From Bin87 sp965204685 (GTDB lineage: Bacteria > Chloroflexota > Dehalococcoidia > Lucifugimonadales > UBA3495), in the NCBI GenBank assembly GCA_965204685.1, contig OZ242004.1:3906001-3970000 (forward strand): 64,000 nucleotides of DNA, written 5' to 3'. The position numbers and the translations under genes are program-made. Shown here piece after piece: positions 57,900-64,000 of the stretch (position 1 is its first letter; each line of letters opens with the position of its first letter). Below the pieces are notes generated by a model. It did not search any database. It saw nothing but the letters and a program-made list of their open reading frames with translations, and was not told where the DNA came from.

Positions 57900-59552
57900 A
57901 TGACCACCTCAACCCAAGTCTATTATCGCAAGTGGCGGCCAGGGACTTTCTCCGACCTGGCGGGCCAGGAGCACGTGGGCAACACGCTCCGGCAGGCAGT
58001 GATGCAGGACCGGGTCAGCCACAGCTACCTGTTCTGCGGCACCCGCGGCAGCGGCAAGACCACCACCGCCCGGGTCCTGTCCAAAGCCGTCAACTGCCTG
58101 GACCCGCAGGACGGCGACCCCTGCGACCGGTGCGCCATCTGCGTGTCCATCAACGAGGGCCGCAACCTGGACATCATCGAGCTGGACGCGGCCAGCAATC
58201 GCGGCGTGGAGGAGATCCGGGAGATACGGGACAAGGTCCACTTCCAGCCCGCCCAGAACCGGCGCAAGGTCTACATCATCGACGAAGCGCACATGCTCAC
58301 CCGCGAGGCTTCCAACGCCTTCCTCAAGACCCTGGAAGAACCCCCCGCGCACGTCATCTTCATCCTCTGCACCACCGAAGCCGACCGCATCCTGCCTACC
58401 ATCCTGTCCCGCTGCCAGCGGTACGATTTCCGCCGTCTGCCCGGCCAGACCATCTACGACCGCCTGGCCTATATCACCGACCAGGAGGGCGTGGCGATCC
58501 AACCCGACGCCCTGCGCATGGTGGCGCGCCACGCCGGCGGCTCCATGCGCGACGCGCTGAACATGCTGGAGCAGTTGGCGGTCTCCGCTGGTCGGGAAAT
58601 CACGCTCTCCGACGTCGAAGAGGCCCTGGGCCTGGTCCGCAGCGACGCCTACCTGATCCTGGCTCAAAAGATGCTGGCCGGTGAGACCTCGGGTTCCCTG
58701 GAAACCATCAACGAGGTGGTGTGGGAAGGTGGTGAGCCGCGCCAGTTGCACCGGCAGACACTGGAAATCCTTCGCTCCATACTGCTGCTGTCGTGGGACG
58801 CCGGCGATACTCTCGACCTCCCGCCGGACATCCTTTCCGCCCTCAAAGCGGAAGCGCAGAAACACGATGCTGCGACAATACTGCGCGCCGTCCGGATCTG
58901 GGGCGAGGCCAACTTGCGCTACGACGCTCCGTCCACGCTGCCCCTGGAAATCGCGGCGGCGGAGATTTGCCGGAAGGACGTCGTCGCGGAAACGCCTCAA
59001 CCCCCGGTGCCCGCCCCGTCGTCACCCCCTACGCAGTCCCGCCAGCCGCGACGGGAAGCTCCGCCCACCAACGCGCCGGCCCGTGATTCCCGACCCGCCG
59101 CCCCACCGCCCGCGCGGCCGTCGCCTCCCGCCAATGCCCAGCCTCCCGCACGCTCGACCACGCCGGCGGTCGCTCCCGACAGCCTCCAGGGTCGATGGGA
59201 GCAGGCGGTCCGGCAGCTGGGCCGCGTCAAGGGCAGCAAATACAACCTGGGAGCCCTGCTCCGCGATTGCCGACCCAACAGCGTCCACCTGTCCGATGAT
59301 GCCGCGACCCTGGTGCTGCCCTTCGCCAACTCTGCCAATCTGGACCGGATGCAGGAAGAACTCAACGACCCGCGGGTTCGTGATACCATTGAGCAGGCTA
59401 TCGAACAGTGCTTCGGCGAACGCCACCCGTTTACGGTCACCCTGGCCGGAACCAACGGCGACAGCGACCGCCCAGCGCGTAATTCCATGCAGGACAGCCC
59501 TCTATACCGCACCGCCATCGGCCTGGGAGCGCGTCCAATCGAGGAAAACTAG
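57900..59552 (+). CDS. dnaX: DNA polymerase III subunits gamma/tau DnaX
   Basis: 550 residues. The AAA+ clamp-loader core has Walker A in FCGTRGSGKTTTARVL, the zinc module CLDPQDGDPCDRCAIC, Walker B in VYIIDEAHML, sensor 1 (CTTEADRILPTILSRCQ) and sensor 2 (GGSMRDALNML). Residues about 365-430 form a Pro/Ala-rich linker, followed by a C-terminal domain (LQGRWEQAVRQLGRVKG) that binds the polymerase. It loads the sliding clamp. The dnaX-ybaB-recR order is conserved in bacteria and is kept here with an insertion. Confidence 0.97.
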   Translation: MTTSTQVYYRKWRPGTFSDLAGQEHVGNTLRQAVMQDRVSHSYLFCGTRGSGKTTTARVLSKAVNCLDPQDGDPCDRCAICVSINEGRNLDIIELDAASNRGVEEIREIRDKVHFQPAQNRRKVYIIDEAHMLTREASNAFLKTLEEPPAHVIFILCTTEADRILPTILSRCQRYDFRRLPGQTIYDRLAYITDQEGVAIQPDALRMVARHAGGSMRDALNMLEQLAVSAGREITLSDVEEALGLVRSDAYLILAQKMLAGETSGSLETINEVVWEGGEPRQLHRQTLEILRSILLLSWDAGDTLDLPPDILSALKAEAQKHDAATILRAVRIWGEANLRYDAPSTLPLEIAAAEICRKDVVAETPQPPVPAPSSPPTQSRQPRREAPPTNAPARDSRPAAPPPARPSPPANAQPPARSTTPAVAPDSLQGRWEQAVRQLGRVKGSKYNLGALLRDCRPNSVHLSDDAATLVLPFANSANLDRMQEELNDPRVRDTIEQAIEQCFGERHPFTVTLAGTNGDSDRPARNSMQDSPLYRTAIGLGARPIEEN

Positions 59553-59572
59553 CAGGAGGCTCCGTACCTATC

Positions 59573-59875
59573 ATGATGAACCGCAAGATGATGCGACAGG
59601 CCCAGCAGCTGCAGAACCGGTTGGCCAAGGCCCAGCAGGAACTGGAAGAGATGAGCGTCGAAGGATCCGCCGGCGGCGGGGTCGTACGCGTCACCATGAC
59701 CGGCAAGCAGGAAGTCACCGAGGTGGTCATCGAGCCCGAAGCGGCGGAAGACATCGACCTGCTGCAGGACCTCGTGGCCGCCGCCGTCAACGACGCCTTC
59801 AACCGGACCCAGGAACTCGCCGCCCAGAAGATGGGCGCCGTGACCGGCGGCCTGAATATCCCCGGCCTGTTCTAG
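59573..59875 (+). CDS. ybaB: YbaB/EbfC family nucleoid-associated protein
   Basis: 100 residues with MMRQAQQLQNRLAKAQQELE, EGSAGGGVVRVTMTGKQEV, VIEPEAAEDIDLLQDLVAAA and KMGAVTGGLNIPG. It forms dimers that bind DNA and cover the nucleoid. It lies 20 bases after dnaX. The small gene pair that follows separates it from recR. Confidence 0.95.
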   Translation: MMNRKMMRQAQQLQNRLAKAQQELEEMSVEGSAGGGVVRVTMTGKQEVTEVVIEPEAAEDIDLLQDLVAAAVNDAFNRTQELAAQKMGAVTGGLNIPGLF

Positions 59876-59884
59876 ACCGGCTGG

Positions 59885-60265
59885 ATGACCAGCCGGGGGA
59901 GCGGACGTCAGTCCTGGGAGAGGCGCAGACTGCCGGAGACCATCACCGCCGGCGGCGTCACCCGATGGCTGACCAGACATTTACGCGAGAACCCGCGCGC
60001 CGGGGTTACCGCCGCCAGAATTCAACACGTTCTTGAAAATTGGGTTGTGCGCGGCATCTGCACAGACGACAAGGGCAGCGTAACCACGACCTATTGGGGG
60101 TTTGTCCCCGGCCGCGACATGATGCTGCGAGTCCCCGTTTCGCTGGACGACATGGAGATTGTATCGGCCCACTTTGACAGGTGGGCGACCAGGCGGATTG
60201 CAGAAGCAGACCGTCCCTGGTTTCAGCAACGTTGCAGAGACCTGGAGGTGCGAGGTGCCGGTTAA
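59885..60265 (+). CDS. hypothetical protein, possible toxin-like partner of the DUF2283 protein
   Basis: 126 residues. The first 20 residues are basic and poor in order; the core ITAGGVTRWLTRHLRENPRA, AARIQHVLENWVVRGICTDD, YWGFVPGRDMMLRVPVSLDD and IVSAHFDRWATRRIAEADRP suggests a small alpha/beta fold like DUF4258 or RelE-like proteins. I do not recognise it with certainty. It overlaps the DUF2283 start by 11 bases, the arrangement of a toxin-antitoxin pair. Confidence 0.6.
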   Translation: MTSRGSGRQSWERRRLPETITAGGVTRWLTRHLRENPRAGVTAARIQHVLENWVVRGICTDDKGSVTTTYWGFVPGRDMMLRVPVSLDDMEIVSAHFDRWATRRIAEADRPWFQQRCRDLEVRGAG

Positions 60266-60653
60266 ATACTACGCCGAAGACGACGCATTGATCATAATCG
60301 CAAACCAAGGAGGGCTCAGCGGCGGCACTTTGCGGGATGACTTTAGGGTCATACTCGACTTTGCCGATGAAAGTAGTGATGACGTTACGCGGATAGACAT
60401 AATGGATGTCAGCCGGTTCCTTCCATTGAGCGCGGAGCGGGGATACGACGCCGACACCGACACGCTGACGCTGGGCGACAAGCCTGACGCAGATTATCGC
60501 GTGGTGGACAACGGCGACTTCGTCAGTTACCGGCAGTGGTTTGACGATGGGAGTGAATGGGACGTGGTGGCAGTGGATCTGCGGCGGGCCTCGGTGCATC
60601 TGGCGCCGGTTCTGGCCGCCCGGACACGGCCGGCGCCGGTCGGCAGGGGATAA
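60255..60653 (+). CDS. DUF2283 family protein
   Basis: 132 residues from GTG 60255, which follows GGAGG; the DUF2283 core reads VPVKYYAEDDALIIIANQ, DDFRVILDFADESSDDVTRI and DIMDVSRFLPL, followed by a tail of about 60 residues. DUF2283 proteins are often next to small toxin-like genes and are thought to be antitoxins or regulators. It overlaps the preceding gene by 11 bases and lies 29 bases before recR, so the pair is a recent-looking insertion in the dnaX-ybaB-recR order. Confidence 0.75.
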   Translation: MPVKYYAEDDALIIIANQGGLSGGTLRDDFRVILDFADESSDDVTRIDIMDVSRFLPLSAERGYDADTDTLTLGDKPDADYRVVDNGDFVSYRQWFDDGSEWDVVAVDLRRASVHLAPVLAARTRPAPVGRG

Positions 60654-60682
60654 CCGGCGACAGGGGCATCAGCGCAAGCATC

Positions 60683-61306
60683 ATGGTCAGCGAGTACAAC
60701 CCCGGCACCGCGCGGTCCCTCAGCCGGCTCATCGACGAGCTCAACCGGCTGCCCGGCATCGGCCCCAAGAGCGCCCAGCGCATCGCCGACCACGTCATCC
60801 GCTTGCCGGGAGAAGAGGCCAGATCGCTGGCCGACGCGATCCTGGAGGCCCGGGACAGCCTCGTGTTCTGCGACCCGTGCCGCAACCTCACCGACGCCTC
60901 TCCATGCGAGATCTGTTCCAATCCCCAGCGCAACCGGGATCAGATCTGCGTGGTGGAAGAGCGCCGCGACCTCGTGGCACTGGAACGGACCCGTTCCTAC
61001 CGGGGCCTCTACCACGTGCTCCACGGCGTGCTCTCACCACTCAATGGCGTTGGTCCGGAGGACATCCACCTTCCGCAACTGTTTGACCGGCTGCGCGAAT
61101 CCGACAGCCCTTTCCAGGAACTGATCGTGGCTACCAACCCGACGCTGGAAGGCGACGCCACCGCCGACTTCATCAACCGCCGGCTAGCCGGCGCCGACAT
61201 CCGCATCACGCGCCTCGCCCGGGGGCTGCCCGTCGGGGGCTCGCTGGAGTTCGCCGACGAAACCACGCTGAGCCGCGCGCTGGCCGGCCGCAGCGCCCTC
61301 GATTGA
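60683..61306 (+). CDS. recR: recombination mediator RecR
   Basis: 207 residues. A helix-hairpin-helix (LNRLPGIGPKSAQRIADHV), a four-Cys zinc finger (CDPCRNLTDASPCEIC) and a Toprim domain (ICVVEERRDLVALERT) make up RecR. With RecO it loads RecA on SSB-coated gaps. ATG 60683 corresponds to the normal N-terminus; a longer frame exists upstream but overlaps the DUF2283 gene. It is followed by recO after 16 bases. Confidence 0.96.
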   Translation: MVSEYNPGTARSLSRLIDELNRLPGIGPKSAQRIADHVIRLPGEEARSLADAILEARDSLVFCDPCRNLTDASPCEICSNPQRNRDQICVVEERRDLVALERTRSYRGLYHVLHGVLSPLNGVGPEDIHLPQLFDRLRESDSPFQELIVATNPTLEGDATADFINRRLAGADIRITRLARGLPVGGSLEFADETTLSRALAGRSALD

Positions 61307-61322
61307 CTCGGCAACTCCATCA

Positions 61323-62084
61323 ATGACCTCACCCCGAACCTATCGCGCCCTGGGCGTAACCCTGCGCCGCTCGCCGGTGCGCGAGGCCGACCTGCTCACG
61401 GTGATATACACCCGCGAACACGGCAAGCTGGAATTGCTGGCGCGCGGAGCGCAACGCCTGACCAGCAAGTTGATGGGCCACCTCGAACCCCTGACCCTGG
61501 TCAGCGTATCCGTCGCCCGCGGCCGTTCCATAGACCAGGTCACTGAGGCCGAAGTTGTCGACGCTTTCCCCAGCGTTAAGAGTGGTTACGAGAATTCGGC
61601 TCGCGGGCTCTACGTCGCCGAGCTCGTCGACGGTTTCAGCGCCCTGTCCGCGGCCAACCCCGAACTGTTCGACCTGGCCGTGCAGACCCTCCGGGTACTC
61701 GGCGCCGCAACTAACGCGGATCTCGCGCTGCGTTACTTCGACCTGCAGTTGCTCCGGCTGTCCGGCTTCATGCCGGAACTCTACAACTGCGTGGAGTGCG
61801 GCGTGGATCTGGAACCCGACCGCCACCGGTTCGCCGTCGGCGCCGGGGGCGCGCTGTGTACCGATTGCGGCCCGACTGACGTGGTGGTGCGGCCTCTATC
61901 GTTGTCGGCGTTAAAACTGCTCCGGCTGCTGCATCGTGCGGAAACGGTTGGAGAATTGCCCGAGTTATCCGTCCCGCCTCCGCTGGAGCGTGAGGTTCGC
62001 GAAACTCTGGCGGCGACGCTGCAATATTGGCTGGACCGCAGGGTGCGCTCTCAGGAATTTTTGGAAACTGCAAAATTTGCGTGA
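61323..62084 (+). CDS. recO: DNA repair protein RecO
   Basis: 253 residues. The OB-fold N-terminus (YRALGVTLRRSPVREADLL, REHGKLELLARGAQRLTSKL), a helical middle, and a zinc site with CVECG and CTDCG. RecO anneals single strands and works with RecR. The gene is followed by a 249-base gap holding no gene. Confidence 0.95.
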   Translation: MTSPRTYRALGVTLRRSPVREADLLTVIYTREHGKLELLARGAQRLTSKLMGHLEPLTLVSVSVARGRSIDQVTEAEVVDAFPSVKSGYENSARGLYVAELVDGFSALSAANPELFDLAVQTLRVLGAATNADLALRYFDLQLLRLSGFMPELYNCVECGVDLEPDRHRFAVGAGGALCTDCGPTDVVVRPLSLSALKLLRLLHRAETVGELPELSVPPPLEREVRETLAATLQYWLDRRVRSQEFLETAKFA

Positions 62085-62333
62085 AAGTCGTTTCGTCGGC
62101 TGTTGACCCGTCAACAATCAATGGCGTAAAAACCGTCACAGCAGGCTGTGTAAAATATCCTCCGTCCGATTGGGTGCATAAACAAACTGCCGCGGAAATG
62201 CAAGCGGTGTTTTTGAGACGAATTTCCTGGTACAGAAACCCACGATTGGGCCGGCCGAAAATAATTCCATCGCTTGCGATGACGAGCGGCCCGCGCCGGA
62301 ACGGCGCCCTGGGAGTGTCTTGAGGGTATATGT
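62085..62333. other. gap between recO and accC
   Basis: No gene is seen in this 249-base stretch. It includes a short palindrome GTTGACCCGTCAAC (62102-62115) and a TAAAAT (62150-62155) that could be part of a promoter for accC, though no matched -35 was found. Confidence 0.4.
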
Positions 62334-63914
62334 ATGTTCAATAAGGTATTGGTGGCAAATCGCGGCGAGATCGCCGCTCGCATCATCCGCACGTGCCAGC
62401 GCATGGGCATCGCTACTGTGGCCGTGTATTCCGAAGCCGACTCCGGCGCCATGCACACCCGCATGGCGGACCAGTCGGTGTGCATCGGCGGAGCCGCGGC
62501 AAAGGACTCCTACCTCAACGTTGATGCTGTCCTGAATGCCTGCCACAGCACCGGCGCCGAAGCTATCCACCCGGGCTACGGTTTCCTCTCCGAGAACAGC
62601 GAACTGTCGCGACGCTGCAAAACGGAAGGGGTGACGTTCATCGGCCCGGGCGAAGAGGTGCTCAACCAGATGGGCGACAAGCTCTCCGCCCGTCGCGTCG
62701 CCCGCAAATCGGGCCTGCCAGTCATGCCCGGCACGGAGGAACCCGTCAGCGACGACGAGGCCATCGCCAGGGCGTGGGAACTGGGCTTTCCCATGATGGT
62801 GAAGGCCACCGCCGGCGGTGGCGGCATCGGCATCCATGTCGTCCATTCCATGGCCGAGTTGGAACCGATCATCGAACGCACCCGCAAAACGGCCCAGGCG
62901 GCCTTCGCCGACTCCAGCCTGTTTTACGAACGCTACCTGGAAGGGGCGTCACACATCGAGGTGCAGCTGATCGCCGATCAATACGGCAATGTGCTCCATC
63001 TGCACGAACGGGACTGTTCCATCCAGCGCCGCAACCAGAAACTGATTGAAGAGACACCGGCTTCCGCCAAGTTGTCCCCCGAGGTGAGGGATCAGATCGG
63101 ACGGTTGTCCCGCCAGTTGGGGAGGGAAGTCGGGTACACCAACGCCGGAACCGTGGAATTTCTGGTCACCCCGGACGGTCACTTCTACTTCCTGGAAATG
63201 AACCCGCGGTTGCAGGTTGAGCACGGGGTATCCGAGCTCCTGACCGGACGGGACATCGTTGAACTCCAGTTGCAGTCCGCAGTCGGCGCGCCGTTCACCA
63301 TCCGGCAGCGTGACATCCATGCCAACGGCCATGCCATTGAAGCGCGCGTGTATCCGGAGGACCCGGATACCTGCCTTCCCAACGTCGGCATGGTCACCGA
63401 CCTGCATCTCCCGGAAGGAGACAACGTCCGCGTGGATACCGCCCTTTACGTCGGTTACGAGGTTTCGCTACACTACGAGCCGCTGCTCGCCAAGGTGATG
63501 GCCTGGGGACCGAACCGGGACGCGGCAATCGCCACCCTGGACTCCGCCCTGGCGGATTTCCGGCTGGAAGGCGTCAAGACCAACATTCCGCTGCTGCGGG
63601 ACGTGCTGGCCAGCCCGGAGTTCAATTCGGGCGAATACCATACCGGAACCCTCCCCACCATTCTTGGGCGACGGCTGCAAAATCAAGGCACAAAATCCAA
63701 CGGGCATCGCAACGTGAGCATAGGCACTGACAGCATAACCCTTGAAGCGTCCGCGTCGGATCTGGATCCCCGCGCATTGGCGGCGGCCATCGGCGTCGCT
63801 GCCGTGTACGCAGCTCAAGGTCAGGGCGCTTCTGCCGGCGGTGACGGCTCCCGTTGGCGCACGCAGGGCCGACGTGAACTGTTCCGGTCGCGGCTCGGCA
63901 GTGGATCCTGGTAA
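62334..63914 (+). CDS. accC: biotin carboxylase subunit of acyl-CoA carboxylase with C-terminal linker
   Basis: 526 residues, longer than the usual 445-450. The biotin carboxylase fold is complete: ANRGEIAARIIRTCQ, HPGYGFLSENSEL, ATP site KATAGGGGIGI, HLHERDCSIQRRNQKLIEE, and EMNPRLQVEHGVSEL (His-Gly in place of the usual His-Pro). The last 75 residues (ASASDLDPRALAAAIGVAAV, SRWRTQGRRELFRSRL) resemble the linker found before a biotinyl domain in multi-subunit carboxylases. It carboxylates biotin with bicarbonate and ATP. Gene 63901 is its carrier. Confidence 0.95.
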   Translation: MFNKVLVANRGEIAARIIRTCQRMGIATVAVYSEADSGAMHTRMADQSVCIGGAAAKDSYLNVDAVLNACHSTGAEAIHPGYGFLSENSELSRRCKTEGVTFIGPGEEVLNQMGDKLSARRVARKSGLPVMPGTEEPVSDDEAIARAWELGFPMMVKATAGGGGIGIHVVHSMAELEPIIERTRKTAQAAFADSSLFYERYLEGASHIEVQLIADQYGNVLHLHERDCSIQRRNQKLIEETPASAKLSPEVRDQIGRLSRQLGREVGYTNAGTVEFLVTPDGHFYFLEMNPRLQVEHGVSELLTGRDIVELQLQSAVGAPFTIRQRDIHANGHAIEARVYPEDPDTCLPNVGMVTDLHLPEGDNVRVDTALYVGYEVSLHYEPLLAKVMAWGPNRDAAIATLDSALADFRLEGVKTNIPLLRDVLASPEFNSGEYHTGTLPTILGRRLQNQGTKSNGHRNVSIGTDSITLEASASDLDPRALAAAIGVAAVYAAQGQGASAGGDGSRWRTQGRRELFRSRLGSGSW

Positions 63915-64000
63915 CTTGACCACCATCAGAGTACGCGTCGGTGACCGTTGGTACACCGTCGAAGTGGGCGACCTGACCCGGTCGCCCGTTCAAGTCACCG
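63901..64000 (+). CDS. biotin carboxyl carrier protein, N-terminal part (runs off the window)
   Basis: Start of a gene overlapping accC by 14 bases. From GTG 63901 it reads MDPGNLTTIRVRVGDRWYTV and EVGDLTRSPVQVT, the beta-strand leader found before the lipoyl/biotinyl domain of carboxylase carriers. A TTG at 63916 is an alternative start. The biotinylation motif lies outside the window, so the name rests on position and the leader only. Confidence 0.65.
   Translation, partial: MDPGNLTTIRVRVGDRWYTVEVGDLTRSPVQVT

Overview
The window is 64 kb of GC-rich bacterial chromosome with dense genes on both strands. It carries no rRNA, no recognisable tRNA and no CRISPR array. I read it as a Chloroflexota genome, most likely Dehalococcoidia or the SAR202 group. 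The hints are a LexA with a Gram-positive-type operator candidate, a NusA with a very long disordered tail, and an accessory set that includes an enolase-superfamily protein, a flavin-dependent LLM-type enzyme, ThDP decarboxylases, hydantoinases, epoxide hydrolases and an amidohydrolase. This assignment is inference from gene content, not from a marker gene.

Layout. 1-16000: a partial DUF1800 gene, a secreted Fn3/LRR protein broken by an in-frame TGA, a Rieske protein, a BtuF-like protein, a Uma2 nuclease-like protein, folD-queA, a four-gene module with two retropepsin-like proteins and a DUF4268 nuclease-like protein, an enolase-superfamily enzyme, an MqnA-like protein, an MTHFR-like protein, a duplicated GREE-repeat membrane protein, and a ThDP enzyme followed by a carboxymuconolactone-decarboxylase-like and a DUF35 gene. 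16000-22000 is mobile and repeat-rich: a DUF433/DUF5615 toxin-antitoxin remnant, an IS4-family insertion that appears to have cut the 5' end of a large secreted multidomain protein, and a 13-copy 19-bp minisatellite. 22000-28200: a UbiA/flippase/LarB membrane-linked cluster, a thioesterase, an Rrf2 regulator, and a MoeB/ThiF plus CysM pair.

28200-34000 is the translation cluster nusA-ylxR-infB-rbfA-truB; ylxR seems to use an AUU start, and rimP is absent from its usual place. 34000-39900: an NrtS-like protein, lexA, rpsT, groEL (no groES beside it), a dUTPase/dCTP-deaminase-like gene, queG and an EVE-domain protein. 39900-49200: catabolic genes (a second ThDP enzyme, LLM oxidoreductase, two alpha/beta-hydrolases, amidohydrolase), a BNR propeller, and a gene-poor 1.1-kb stretch with dispersed inverted repeats. 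49200-57400: one tight minus-strand operon (M20 peptidase, crotonase, MNT-HEPN protein, SelA-like PLP enzyme, hyuA, hyuB). 57500-64000: a frame-disturbed CopG antitoxin, then dnaX-ybaB-[toxin-antitoxin-like pair]-recR-recO, then accC and the start of a biotin carrier gene.

How genes connect. queA and queG supply the last two steps of queuosine synthesis; dnaX, ybaB, recR, recO and lexA cover replication and recombination; nusA through truB is transcription-coupled ribosome maturation; Rrf2, MoeB and CysM suggest regulated cysteine or sulfur-carrier metabolism. The less ordinary systems are the retropepsin pair with DUF4268, the MNT-HEPN protein inside a catabolic operon, and the small gene pair inserted between ybaB and recR.
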